Source of the DNA: an uncultured Flavobacterium sp.
GTDB taxonomy: Bacteria; Bacteroidota; Bacteroidia; Flavobacteriales; Flavobacteriaceae
Length of the DNA stretch: 64,000 bases
NCBI RefSeq assembly: GCF_963422545.1
Contig: NZ_OY730238.1
Location: 186,001 to 250,000 of the forward strand
Direction of reading: 5' to 3'
Within the stretch, counting starts at the first letter, position 1, and every line of letters begins with the position of its first letter. This document shows, piece by piece, positions 1 through 9,446 of the stretch. A program made the position numbers and the translations under genes. The notes below the pieces were generated by a model, which was not told the DNA's origin, did no database searches, and saw only the letters and a list, made by a program, of their open reading frames with translations.

Positions 1-57
1 AACTCTGGATAAAGTCCGGACAGCAATACTCATGTCTAATTTTTAAACTAAATCAAA

Positions 58-243
58 ATGAAAAAGATATTCCTTTTTATAACTTTCACGTTATTGTTCA
101 CGCTTTTTTCTTGTACTCCAGAAGAGTCTGAAACCAAGCCAAAAAATAAAATAGAAAAAACTATTAATCCTATACAGGCTGGTAGTGTTGAACCTGATGG
201 TCCGGGTGATGGTACCACTCTTACGCCACCTAAAAAACCTTAA
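58..243 (+). CDS. Small lipoprotein, function unknown
   Basis: This 61-residue protein starts with a type II signal peptide: MKK, a hydrophobic run, then the lipobox LFSC with the acylated cysteine at residue 19. The mature part is short, Lys/Pro/Gly-rich and has no recognisable domain, so it is probably a small membrane-anchored lipoprotein facing the periplasm. It lies 55 nt upstream of a lipoprotein-like histidine kinase gene on the same strand and may be cotranscribed with it. I do not recognise a family and assign no function. The lipobox is the main sign that it is a real gene. Confidence 0.65.
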   Translation: MKKIFLFITFTLLFTLFSCTPEESETKPKNKIEKTINPIQAGSVEPDGPGDGTTLTPPKKP

Positions 244-298
244 TAAATAAATGTTTTATTATCTAATTAATTACTATTTTCGGGGAAAGTAAACTTAT

Positions 299-2008
299 AT
301 GTTACGGTCCCCGTTTTTTTGTTTTATTATCCTTCTTTTTCTTTTTTCCTGTACAGAAAAAAAGACCATTACTAGAAGCACAAAATCTATAGATGAAGCA
401 TATAGTATAAGAGATAAAGGAATTGAAAATTTCGAAAAACAAAACTTCAACACCGCTTTTTACAATTTTAATAAATCAAAACTACTTTTTGAAACTTTAA
501 AAGACAGTGCCAATATTGGGTATATACTTATTGAAATGGCACGTATTCAGCAAGTCAATGGAGACTATTACGGCAGTAAAGAAACAGTGACCGAAGCATT
601 AACATATATTAAAAAAAACACACCAAATTTTTCTAGTATAAATAATACATTAGGCATTGCTGACAAAGAACTTTCTCTTTATAATGATGCTATTATTTAC
701 TATAAAGAAGCAGTTAATGGCTATAAAGCAGATCCTCTCGGACAGCAAATGTCTTTAAATAATATTGCGGTTGTTTATATTCACCAAAAAAAATATGATA
801 AGGCAATTACTCTTTTAGAATCTCTATTAAGCAAAAAATTATTAAAGGGGAAAGCTATGGCAGCTAAACAATCCCTAATTATAGATAACCTGGGTTATGC
901 TTATTTTAGGAACGGAATGGATGAAAAAGGACTCCATTTAATGAATAAAGGTCTCCAGATAAGAAAAGAAGTTAACGATACTTATGGAAGTATTGAAAGT
1001 TATCTTCACCTTGCCGATTATTATGCAAAAAAAGACATTCAAAAATCAGATGAAAATGCTCTTGCAGCTTACAATGCAGCCACAAAACTAAATAGTGTTG
1101 ATGAAAGATTAGAATCTCTCCAAATTTTAATTTCTAATAATCACAGTGCTCAAAACAGCAAATATGTACAAAGGTATTTTACATTAAACGACAGTATTAT
1201 TAAGATTAGAAATAACTTTAAAAACAAGTTTGCTAAAATTAAATACGACTCGAAAAAGGAAAAAGATGAAAATGCAAAACTTCGTTTAGAAAAAACAGAA
1301 AACTTATTAGCACTACAAAAAGCCAAATACCTGCGAATTGTATTTGCAATTGTTTTTATTTTTTTAGTCGTTTTAATAGCAATTTTAATACGCTATTATA
1401 AAAATAAAAACAAAGCTATAGAATTCAAGACTTCGTATAATACTGAAGCCCGAATTGCTAAAAAACTCCACGATGAGCTGGCAAACGATGTATATCATGT
1501 GATTGCTTTTACCGAATCTCAATTATTATCTAAGGATAGTACCAAAGAGAATCTACTTCAAAAATTAGATGATATTTACGGACGCGTGAGAGGAATTTCA
1601 AAAGAAAACAACAGAATTGATACTGGCGCAGATTTTACCAGCAGCATGAAAGAAATGCTTTCGATGTATAATACCAACGAAATAAATATCATTGCTACTA
1701 ATCTGGAAAATATAAACTGGGAAATTGTTGATGATATAAAAAAGATCACCATTAGCCGAATTTTACAGGAATTAATGGTGAATATGAAGAAACACAGTAA
1801 TGCAAATCTGGTTGTAATAAAATTTGAAAATGATCAAAAATCAATCTTAATAAACTATACTGATAATGGTAAAGGCTGTGAAAAAACAAAGATTGCAAAA
1901 AATGGTCTCCAAAACGTAGAAAGCCGTATTCAGGCTGTTAAAGGAACTATTAATTTTGATTCAGAACCTGATAAAGGATTTAGAGTAAAAATATCCATAC
2001 CTAAATAA
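299..2008 (+). CDS. TPR-containing sensor histidine kinase
   Basis: A two-component sensor kinase of 569 residues. A lipobox-like signal (FLFSC, Cys18) is followed by about 300 residues of tetratricopeptide-type helices, then one transmembrane helix (about residues 345-366). The cytoplasmic part has a HisKA_3-like dimerisation helix with the probable phospho-acceptor His391 in KKLHDELAND, and a C-terminal HATPase domain with a QELMVNMKKHS N-box and a DNGKGC G-box. This layout is the NarX/LuxR-partner type common in Flavobacteriia. No response regulator follows it, and the downstream genes run the opposite way, so the partner may lie left of the window. The ligand is unknown. The predicted lipidation before a transmembrane kinase is inferred from the lipobox only. 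Confidence 0.88.
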   Translation: MLRSPFFCFIILLFLFSCTEKKTITRSTKSIDEAYSIRDKGIENFEKQNFNTAFYNFNKSKLLFETLKDSANIGYILIEMARIQQVNGDYYGSKETVTEALTYIKKNTPNFSSINNTLGIADKELSLYNDAIIYYKEAVNGYKADPLGQQMSLNNIAVVYIHQKKYDKAITLLESLLSKKLLKGKAMAAKQSLIIDNLGYAYFRNGMDEKGLHLMNKGLQIRKEVNDTYGSIESYLHLADYYAKKDIQKSDENALAAYNAATKLNSVDERLESLQILISNNHSAQNSKYVQRYFTLNDSIIKIRNNFKNKFAKIKYDSKKEKDENAKLRLEKTENLLALQKAKYLRIVFAIVFIFLVVLIAILIRYYKNKNKAIEFKTSYNTEARIAKKLHDELANDVYHVIAFTESQLLSKDSTKENLLQKLDDIYGRVRGISKENNRIDTGADFTSSMKEMLSMYNTNEINIIATNLENINWEIVDDIKKITISRILQELMVNMKKHSNANLVVIKFENDQKSILINYTDNGKGCEKTKIAKNGLQNVESRIQAVKGTINFDSEPDKGFRVKISIPK

Positions 2009-2123
2009 ACTCCAATTAAAGTATAGTGATAATATTACAAAAACTTTTACTCTTTAAAAAACCTCCAAATTTTACTTCCGGAAGACTTTTAATCTACAAA
2101 CAAATCATCAGTTATTTTATAAG

Positions 2124-2207
2124 GAGCTAATTCCAGCTATTCGCTATATCTTTCCTTGTCCGCCGCGGCGGACTGCAAAGGATACCGCTTCTATCGGGGC
2201 TAGGGCA
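2124..2207. repeat. Dispersed foldback element, copy 1
   Basis: The left arm reads AGCTATTCGCTATATC and the right arm GGATACCGCTTCTATC, around a perfect palindrome GTCCGCCGCGGCGGAC (2158-2173). Related elements with the same arms and different cores occur near 20077-20163 and 41437-41600. This copy ends in GGGGCTAGGGC instead of the CTAACGC seen in the other two, so it looks like a subtype. Confidence 0.7.
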
Positions 2208-2252
2208 TCAATTTTCATAAGAAAGTTTAATTACATCTATCTTTATAAACAT

Positions 2253-2283
2253 AAAAACCTCCCAGAATTTTACTTCTGGAAGG
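2253..2283 (-). terminator. Intrinsic terminator of the RND efflux operon
   Basis: A 10-bp stem with one mismatch (CCTCCCAGAA at 2258-2267 with TTCTGGAAGG at 2274-2283) is followed on the minus strand by a U-tract (2253-2257). It lies about 35 nt after the stop of the last efflux gene. Confidence 0.75.
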
Positions 2284-2316
2284 CTTTCCTACTAATAACT
2301 AATTAAAATAGGCATT

Positions 2317-3768
2317 CTATTTCCAACCGCCGCCTAGGTCTCTGTAAACATGTACCGCAGCATTCAGTTGTTCTTTTTTAGTATCTACTAATTCTAATTT
2401 CGCTTCTAATGCATCACGTTGTGTCATTAAAACCTCGAAATAATCAACTCGCGCTGACTTAAATAAATCATTAGAAACATCAATTGATGTGTTTAACGCA
2501 TCAACTTGTTGGGATTTAAGATCATAACCTTTCTGTAAGTTTTCAATCTTAGAAAGTTGGTTTGAAACCTCTAAATAAGCATTCAAAATCGTACGATCAT
2601 AATTATATAATGCCTGAAGCTGTCTTGCATTTGCATTTGCAAATTCAGCTTTAATAGCGTTTCTGTTAATCAATGGCGCGGCCAAATCTCCTGCTATTGA
2701 ATATAAAAGAGATTCCGGAAGCGTAAACAAATAAGAAGGTTTAAAAGCATTTACGCCTATCACAGCCGAAATATCCAATGACGGATAAAACTCAGCACGA
2801 GCTATTTTTACATCCAGTTTTGCAGCTACTAACTCCAACTCTGCTTGTTTAACATCAGGACGATTTGCCAATAATTGAGACGGAATTCCTGAACTAACTG
2901 CTGCTGGCAATAAACTTAAGAAATTGCTGCTGCTTGTTCTTTTAATTTCCTGTGGATATCTACCCAACAAAAAGTTGATTTTATTCTCTGCTTCTTTAAT
3001 TTGCTGACGAATATCAAACTCCATACTTTTTGACGTCAAAACCTCAGCTTCAAACTTTTTAACACCAAGTTCTGTAGCTCTTGCAGCCTGCTTCTGAATT
3101 TTTACAATTTCTAAAGCGTTTGTCTGCAATGTGATCGTTTGATTTATAATGTCCAATTGATTATCCAAAGCTAATAATTCATAATAAGAATCAGCAACTT
3201 CAGCGATAAGATTGGTAATCACAAAGTTTTTACCTTCAATAGTAGCTAAATATCTACTTACTGCAGCTTTTTTAGAATTACGCAGTTTTTTCCAGATATC
3301 TACTTCCCAATTAGCATAAAGAGCTAATTTATAATCTTGCAATGCTTCTGGGACAATATGCCCTGGTGTAATTTCTGCAGAAGCATCTCCTGCTCCCTGA
3401 CTAGTGTATTTCCCCACTTTCTCTATTCCAGCTCCGGCGCGAACACCAACACTTGGTAATAAAAGTCCTTTTTTAACTCGGATATCATTCTTTGCAATTT
3501 CAATTTCCTGCAAAGTGATATTTAATTCCTGATTGTTTTTTAATGCAACATCAATCAGGTCAACAAGGTTTTGATCTTTAAAATAATCTTTCCATTGCAA
3601 TGTTGATGTATTATTGTTTGCATCCTGAGTTTGGGCAGTTTGACCAAATGATTCAGGAACTGGCGTGCTTGTAGTAGGAGCTGCCTCAGGCGCAGGGGCT
3701 TTACACCCTGCAACCGTAAGACATAAACCTAATGCAATACCATATTGATATGATTTGAATTTATACAT
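2317..3768 (-). CDS. RND efflux outer-membrane lipoprotein (OprM/NodT family)
   Basis: Outer-membrane channel of a tripartite RND efflux system. The ATG at 3768 is preferred to the longer TTG-initiated frame at 3780: it gives a lipoprotein signal with lipobox VAGC and overlaps the pump gene stop by 8 nt (ATGTATAA), typical of translational coupling. The protein (about 483 residues) has the two repeated coiled-coil/OEP halves of the NodT family, including GIPSQLLANRPDVKQAE near the middle and the C-terminal half with FFEVLMTQR-like features (YFEVLMTQRDALEAK). It is the last gene of the adaptor-pump-channel operon. Substrates cannot be predicted from the sequence. Confidence 0.92.
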   Translation of the reverse strand: MYKFKSYQYGIALGLCLTVAGCKAPAPEAAPTTSTPVPESFGQTAQTQDANNNTSTLQWKDYFKDQNLVDLIDVALKNNQELNITLQEIEIAKNDIRVKKGLLLPSVGVRAGAGIEKVGKYTSQGAGDASAEITPGHIVPEALQDYKLALYANWEVDIWKKLRNSKKAAVSRYLATIEGKNFVITNLIAEVADSYYELLALDNQLDIINQTITLQTNALEIVKIQKQAARATELGVKKFEAEVLTSKSMEFDIRQQIKEAENKINFLLGRYPQEIKRTSSSNFLSLLPAAVSSGIPSQLLANRPDVKQAELELVAAKLDVKIARAEFYPSLDISAVIGVNAFKPSYLFTLPESLLYSIAGDLAAPLINRNAIKAEFANANARQLQALYNYDRTILNAYLEVSNQLSKIENLQKGYDLKSQQVDALNTSIDVSNDLFKSARVDYFEVLMTQRDALEAKLELVDTKKEQLNAAVHVYRDLGGGWK

Positions 3769-6700
3769 GATTGTTATCAATTTCTTCTGTTAATGGATTC
3801 TCTACTTCATGTTTAACTAATTTGTATCGTTCTGCAATTTTCCCGAAAATGTAATACAATCCAGGAATTACGAATACTCCACAAATAGTTCCGATAAGCA
3901 TACCTCCCGCAGCGGCAGTACCAATAGTTCTGTTACCAATTTTACCCGGACCGGTAGCAAAAGCAAGTGGCAATAATCCGGCAATAAAAGCAAATGAAGT
4001 CATCAAAATTGGACGGAACCTCGCTTTCGCTCCTTCCATTGCGGCTTCAAGAACTGTTTTGCCTGCTGCATGTCGCTGTATCGCAAACTCTACAATCAGT
4101 ACGGCATTTTTACCAAGTAAACCAATAAGCATTACCATGGCAACCTGAGCATAAATGTTGTTTTCTAATCCTGTTAATTTCAATAATAAGAAAGCTCCAA
4201 AAATACCTGCCGGTAAAGAAAGAATTACTGATAATGGTAAAATAAAACTTTCGTATTGAGCTGCTAATACCAAGTAAACGAATCCTAAACAAATCATGAA
4301 TACCCAAATAGCCTGATTACCTTGTGCAACCTCATCGGCAGAAATACCTGCCCAGTCAATGTCATATCCTCTCGGTAATTTTTTAGCCGCAACTTCCTGA
4401 ATTACTTTAATCGCTGTACCTGAACTATAGCCCGGTGCAGCAGAACCACTAATTTGTGTAGAAGTGTACATGTTATGTCTCGTAATTTCAGAAAGACCGT
4501 ATACTTTTTCTAATTTCATGAAAGCAGAAAAAGGGACCATTTCATCACGATTGTTTTTTACATACAACTTTAAGATATCGTCTGGCTGAGAGCGATATTC
4601 CGGAGAAGCCTGAACAATTACTTTATAGTTAATTCCGTATTTAATAAAACTAATTTCGTAGTTACTTCCCACAAGAGTTGACAAAGTATTCATGGCGTTT
4701 TCGATAGAAACTCCTTTTTGTTGCGCCATATCATTGTCTACTTTCATCATGTATTGAGGGAAACTAGAACTATAAAAACTGAATACATTAGATAATTCCG
4801 GATGAGTATTTAACTCCTTAACGAAATCATTATTTACCTGCTCCATTTTTTTGTAATCTCCAGAACCAGTTTTATCTAATAAACGAAGCTCAAATCCTCC
4901 GGCAGCACCATATCCAGGTACAGCAGGCGGTTGAAAAAATTCGATATTAGCTCCTGCAATGTCTTTCGATTTTTCTTCCATTTCGGCCATAATCTCAAGA
5001 ACAGAATGCTTTCTGTCACTCCAGTCTTTAAGGTTGACCAAACAAGTTCCTGAGTTCGAACCGGTACCTTCAGACAGAATTTCATAACCCGCCAATGAAG
5101 AAACTGATTTAACTCCATCAATTTTTTCAGCAATTTTTTGCAGTCTTTCTGCAATATTATTTGTTCTTTCTAATGATGAACCAGGAGGTGTTTGAATAAC
5201 TGCATAGAACATACCTTGATCCTCATTCGGGATAAACCCAGAAGGAACAGTACTACTAATTAACCATGTTCCGGCGCAAAAACCAAGAAGTGCAACAATC
5301 GTAACAACTCTTCTGTTTACAATTTTAGCTAAAAGATTTTGATATTTACCTTGCGCTAAATTGAACTTATTGTTGAATCCATCTATAAATATATTTACTG
5401 GCGTTTTCTTTTTAACCTCACCATGATTGTTTTTTAACATCATCGCACAAAGTGCTGGTGTCAAAGTCAAGGCCACAATACCAGAAAGGATAATAGCTGT
5501 TGCCATAGTTACAGAGAACTGTCTGTAAAATACCCCAACCGGACCAGACATAAACGCAACCGGAATAAATACCGCAGCCATTAAGAATGTAATTGCGACG
5601 ATAGCTCCCGCAATTTCATGCATCGCTTTTTTAGTTGCTTTAAGTGGCGAGAGATGCTCTTCCTCCATCTTGGCGTGAACGGCTTCAATAACCACAATCG
5701 CATCATCGACGACGACTCCAATAGCTAAAACTAAAGCAAATAATGTAATTAAGTTCAATGAAATATCAAAGAATGTCATGAACACAAACGTTCCAATTAA
5801 AGAAACTGGTACTGCAATTGCAGGAATAATGGTAGAACGCCAGTCTCCTAAGAAAAGGAATACTACTAAACCTACCAAAATAAAAGCTTCAACCAGAGTA
5901 TGAATTACTTTTTCGATAGAAGCATCAAGGAATTTAGAAACGTCATACGAAATTTCATAATCCATTCCTTTAGGGAATCTTTGCTTGATTTTTTCTAATT
6001 TAGCCTTTACCTCTTCAATAACCTGATTGGCATTACTACCAAACGATTGTTTCAATACAATAGCCGCAGATGGTCTTCCGTTTAAGTTCGAATAAATATC
6101 GTACATAGAACTACCAAATTCTATTTTGGCAACATCTTTCAAACGTAAAAGTTCCCCGTTAGCGTTTGATTTTACAACAATATTCTCGTATTGTTCTTTT
6201 GTTGTAAAACGTCCTGAATATTTTAATACATATTCAAATGCCTGAGAACGTTTACCAGAACTTTCTCCTGTTTTACCAGGCGAAGCTTCTAAACTCTGGC
6301 TTGATAATGCTTCCATTATCTCATCTGCAGAAATTTTATAAGCCAACATACGATCTGGTTTTAACCAAATACGCATAGCATATTCACGTGTTCCTAAGAT
6401 ATCTCCTGAACCAATACCATTTACCCTTTTCAATTCTGAAAGTACGTTGATATCAGCATAGTTATACAAGAACTTCATATCGGTATTTTTGTCTGTACTG
6501 TAAAGATTCACGTACATCAACATACTCGGTACTTCACGTGTAATTTTAATACCCTCTCTAATTACTAACGGAGGTAATTTATTGGTAACCGAAGCTACAC
6601 GGTTTTGAACGTTGATCGCAGCCTGATTAGGATCTGTTCCTAAGTTAAAGACAACTTTTATCGTAGCTTCACCATCATTTCCGGCATCAGAAGCCATATA

Positions 6701-6928
6701 TTTCATTCCGGGAACACCATTTAAGGCTCTTTCCAGAGGAATTACAACGGCTTTGATCATTAATTCACCGTTAGATCCTGGATAATCTGCGGTAACATTC
6801 ACCATTGGTGGTGAGATTGTAGGGAACTGCGTAATAGGTAAACTTAATACCGACAATATCCCTAAAAAGACAATTATAAGCGATATTACTATCGACAGTA
6901 CAGGTCTTTGAATAAATTTATTAAACAT
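3761..6928 (-). CDS. RND multidrug efflux permease (AcrB/MexB-like, HAE1)
   Basis: Inner-membrane proton-driven pump of 1055 residues, the normal HAE1 length. The N-terminus MFNKFIQRPVLSIVIS is the typical first transmembrane segment, and the transmembrane proton relay is present as VVDDAIVVIEAV in TM4. The late FRPILMTSFAFIAGLLPLA motif and the GTICGVFVIPGLYY end are also family hallmarks. The fold comprises 12 membrane helices with two large periplasmic loops. It sits 25 nt downstream of its adaptor gene and overlaps the channel gene, so all three subunits come from one transcript. The HAE1 branch mostly exports hydrophobic drugs, detergents or bile-like compounds. No regulator gene is adjacent. 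Confidence 0.96.
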   Translation of the reverse strand: MFNKFIQRPVLSIVISLIIVFLGILSVLSLPITQFPTISPPMVNVTADYPGSNGELMIKAVVIPLERALNGVPGMKYMASDAGNDGEATIKVVFNLGTDPNQAAINVQNRVASVTNKLPPLVIREGIKITREVPSMLMYVNLYSTDKNTDMKFLYNYADINVLSELKRVNGIGSGDILGTREYAMRIWLKPDRMLAYKISADEIMEALSSQSLEASPGKTGESSGKRSQAFEYVLKYSGRFTTKEQYENIVVKSNANGELLRLKDVAKIEFGSSMYDIYSNLNGRPSAAIVLKQSFGSNANQVIEEVKAKLEKIKQRFPKGMDYEISYDVSKFLDASIEKVIHTLVEAFILVGLVVFLFLGDWRSTIIPAIAVPVSLIGTFVFMTFFDISLNLITLFALVLAIGVVVDDAIVVIEAVHAKMEEEHLSPLKATKKAMHEIAGAIVAITFLMAAVFIPVAFMSGPVGVFYRQFSVTMATAIILSGIVALTLTPALCAMMLKNNHGEVKKKTPVNIFIDGFNNKFNLAQGKYQNLLAKIVNRRVVTIVALLGFCAGTWLISSTVPSGFIPNEDQGMFYAVIQTPPGSSLERTNNIAERLQKIAEKIDGVKSVSSLAGYEILSEGTGSNSGTCLVNLKDWSDRKHSVLEIMAEMEEKSKDIAGANIEFFQPPAVPGYGAAGGFELRLLDKTGSGDYKKMEQVNNDFVKELNTHPELSNVFSFYSSSFPQYMMKVDNDMAQQKGVSIENAMNTLSTLVGSNYEISFIKYGINYKVIVQASPEYRSQPDDILKLYVKNNRDEMVPFSAFMKLEKVYGLSEITRHNMYTSTQISGSAAPGYSSGTAIKVIQEVAAKKLPRGYDIDWAGISADEVAQGNQAIWVFMICLGFVYLVLAAQYESFILPLSVILSLPAGIFGAFLLLKLTGLENNIYAQVAMVMLIGLLGKNAVLIVEFAIQRHAAGKTVLEAAMEGAKARFRPILMTSFAFIAGLLPLAFATGPGKIGNRTIGTAAAGGMLIGTICGVFVIPGLYYIFGKIAERYKLVKHEVENPLTEEIDNNHV

Positions 6929-6953
6929 TTTTATATTTTTTTAATGATTAAAC

Positions 6954-8036
6954 CTATTCTGCTTTTACGCGCAAATGATTAATAACCGTTTGAGGAGCTT
7001 GATATTCAAATTTAATTTTGTCGTTCTCTTTTACTTTCTGAACTCCTTCAAGTAAAATTTTGTCATTTGGAGTAACTCCGCTTTTAACCACGTACAAATC
7101 AGGAATTTCACCCGTAATTGTAATTTCTCTTGAATTTACTTTATTGTTTTTATCGATAACAAAAAGATACTTTTTATCCTGAATTTCATAAGTTGCTTTT
7201 TGCGGAATTATGATAGCATTTTTAAGAGGCACTAACATTTTAACTTGTCCTGTTTCTCCATTTCTAAGTAATTTTTCTGAATTAGGGAATCTTGCTCTAA
7301 AAGCTATATTTCCGGTTTCGTTGTTAAATTCACTTTCGATAAGTTCTACTTTTCCTTTCTCTTTAAAAGTATCTCCATTTGCCAAAACCAAACTTACTTT
7401 ATTATCAGCACGGTCTTTTACATTTGTTTGATATTGTAAATACTCAGGCTCTGAAACATTGAAGTAAGCAAACATCTGACTATTGTCTGAAAGACTTGTC
7501 ATTAATTCGCCTTCATCAATAAGACTTCCTAATTTTAATGGAATACGGTCGATAGTTCCGTCAAACGGAGCTCTGATTTCTGTAAATGACAAGTGTAGTT
7601 TTGCTAATGCAACCTCAGCTTTTGCTGATTGTAGTTTTGCCTGAGCAACACTTAATTCGTTTTTAGAAACGATATTTTTATCTGCTAATAATTTAGAATT
7701 TTGTAATTCAATTTCTACCGATTTTTGTTCAGCCTGAGCTTTAAGTAATTCTGACTGATACATGTTTGGCATAATTTTAAACAACAGTTGTCCTTTTTTT
7801 ACAAACTGTCCTTCATCAACATAAATGTTTTGTAAAAATCCTTTTTCCTGAGCACGGATTTCGATGTTGCGTACAGATTTAATCTGAGAAACATATTCTT
7901 TTACAAACGAAGTGTCAATTAATACCGGACTTGTTGCGGTAAATTTTTCAACTTCTTCTTTTTCTTCTTTTTTAGTGTTACAGCTGGTAAGGCACACTAG
8001 GGCAATTAAGCCTGTGAACAAGATAATTCTTTTCAT
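6954..8036 (-). CDS. RND efflux periplasmic adaptor (MFP) lipoprotein
   Basis: Membrane-fusion protein of 360 residues that bridges the pump and the outer-membrane channel. The signal peptide ends in lipobox LTSC (Cys19), so it should be anchored by lipid. A biotinyl-lipoyl-like hairpin is split around an alpha-helical coiled coil (about residues 85-140: GFLQNIYVDEGQFVKKGQ before, LHLSFTEIRAPFDGTIDRI after). A beta-barrel and membrane-proximal domain follow. It is the first gene of the efflux operon. No clear TAnnTTTG promoter was found in the 175 nt upstream. Confidence 0.94.
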   Translation of the reverse strand: MKRIILFTGLIALVCLTSCNTKKEEKEEVEKFTATSPVLIDTSFVKEYVSQIKSVRNIEIRAQEKGFLQNIYVDEGQFVKKGQLLFKIMPNMYQSELLKAQAEQKSVEIELQNSKLLADKNIVSKNELSVAQAKLQSAKAEVALAKLHLSFTEIRAPFDGTIDRIPLKLGSLIDEGELMTSLSDNSQMFAYFNVSEPEYLQYQTNVKDRADNKVSLVLANGDTFKEKGKVELIESEFNNETGNIAFRARFPNSEKLLRNGETGQVKMLVPLKNAIIIPQKATYEIQDKKYLFVIDKNNKVNSREITITGEIPDLYVVKSGVTPNDKILLEGVQKVKENDKIKFEYQAPQTVINHLRVKAE

Positions 8037-8211
8037 GATTTTATTTGGAAATTAAGCGATTGTATGCTTGGAATACGAATATTCCTTTTGATGAAAAAAT
8101 GCATCAGGTAGCCTTAGTCAGAGTTTAATTTTCATATAAGATGAAGTAGAAAAAAAATACATCAACAAGATATGCAGATCACAACTTAGGTAACCGATGT
8201 ATACTGTTGAA

Positions 8212-8595
8212 TCAAATTCTTAAAACCTGTTGGGTAATATAGATAGGATTTGAGTTGCCACAAAATGGCACGAAGAATTTAAAACGATTATAATCATTTA
8301 CAATAGCATGACTTGAAAAGGAAAGATACCAATTGTCAAGTAAACTGTAATTTGTTGCAAAAAATTTATTCGTAAGTCCATCTTTAAGATCATCACTTCC
8401 AAGATATTCTTCTTCAAGATCTACATCAGCGTCTTCGATTATTGAAGAACCCTGATCCTGATTGGTGAATTTTACTCGGTGTTTTTTCTCAAGATTATGA
8501 AGATGAGGGTTTTGAGGAGTACCCGCATTGAGATATTGCCCTCCGCCTAGCAGAAGGAAATTTACAAATGCTAAAAATACTATTAACTTTCTCAT
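8212..8595 (-). CDS. Exported hypothetical protein
   Basis: A 127-residue protein with a signal peptide of about 24 residues (MRKLIVFLAFVNFLLLGGG then QYLNAG). The mature part has an acidic patch (EDADVDLEEEYLGSDD) and a C-terminal segment containing FVPFCGNSNPIY. I recognise no domain. It is separated from the efflux operon by 175 nt. On the other side is a 259-nt AT-rich spacer with no other gene. The single cysteine near the C-terminus and the lack of a lipobox suggest a soluble periplasmic or secreted protein. Real-gene status rests on the signal peptide and the coherent reading frame. Confidence 0.6.
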   Translation of the reverse strand: MRKLIVFLAFVNFLLLGGGQYLNAGTPQNPHLHNLEKKHRVKFTNQDQGSSIIEDADVDLEEEYLGSDDLKDGLTNKFFATNYSLLDNWYLSFSSHAIVNDYNRFKFFVPFCGNSNPIYITQQVLRI

Positions 8596-8854
8596 TTGGG
8601 TGCGAAAGTAAGCAAAGTATCGAAAGAAAAAAAGATTTTTTTATAAGCTTTAACATTTAATAAACTCGAAAACGTTTTCACTGTTTTTTTAAATACAAAT
8701 TATACTAAAATGGTGTTTTTTTATGTCTAAAATTCATAAAAAAACAATCTCAAATTAAAATAATCTCAAGAGTGAACCTCAAATTTGACAAAAACTATCA
8801 AAAATGTAAATATTTGATGTTGTACATTTTATTTAATAAATTTAGATTTTATAT

Positions 8855-9259
8855 CTATAATAAAATTTCCATTATTGTAAATTCCTGTCCTTCTTTTGAG
8901 AAAATTTTGTGCGTATCTAACATTCCTAATTTCTCATAAAATGACTTTTTATTGCTCCTTGCATTGCACCAAATTTTTCTTAAATTTTGTTCTTTAGCAA
9001 TTTCAAAAATAAAATTTAACAATTGAGAAGCAATTCCTTTACCTTGATATTCTTCTAAAGTTGCTAATTTTCTAAATTGCATTTCCTGATCTGCAATAAA
9101 ACAAGAAACAATAGATACTAACTTTTCCTGATCAAAAACACCAAAATGCAATCCTAGATTATCTTCTTCTAATTGTACAAATTCAACGGGTTTATGAGGC
9201 CACATAACTTCATGTCTGATCTCCCAGGTTTCAGAAGGTTCTATTCTTTTAATAGTCAT
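8855..9259 (-). CDS. GNAT-family N-acetyltransferase
   Basis: A 134-residue single-domain acetyltransferase. The acetyl-CoA pyrophosphate-binding loop appears as LATLEEYQGKGIASQLLNF (Q/R-x-x-G-x-G/A form), followed by the typical beta-strand and helix with KIWCNARSNKKSFYEKLGM. The N-terminal part (RIEPSETWEIRHEVMWPHKP) resembles small stand-alone GNATs whose acceptors are unknown. It stands alone on the minus strand, with 259 and 187 nt of AT-rich sequence on either side. The substrate could be an amine, an amino acid or an antibiotic. The sequence does not say which. Confidence 0.85.
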   Translation of the reverse strand: MTIKRIEPSETWEIRHEVMWPHKPVEFVQLEEDNLGLHFGVFDQEKLVSIVSCFIADQEMQFRKLATLEEYQGKGIASQLLNFIFEIAKEQNLRKIWCNARSNKKSFYEKLGMLDTHKIFSKEGQEFTIMEILL

Positions 9260-9446
9260 CGGTTTATTCTTTTGTAAACATTCAAATTTACCATTTTTTA
9301 GAGTTTGACACGATACTAAAAACAGAAAACACTAAATATCAATCATATATAATGTTAAAATATCACTTTAGTGAAAAACAAATAAGATTTATCGTAAATA
9401 ACTACAGATAATACTTACTTTTACGTGTAATTTTAAAGAAAAAAAT

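Larger units (their letters stand above)
2009..2316. other. Convergent intergenic region with foldback repeat
   Basis: This region separates the kinase from the convergent efflux operon. It contains one copy of a foldback repeat (about 2124-2207) and two similar terminator-like sequences, at about 2056-2091 and 2253-2288, one on each side of that repeat. No open reading frame with coding character is seen. Confidence 0.7.

Noticed and set aside
1..46. Possible tail of an upstream plus-strand gene (frame 2 ends TLDKVRTAILMSNF then stop)
   Set aside because: Only about 14 codons are visible and no family motif can be recognised, so coding cannot be supported.
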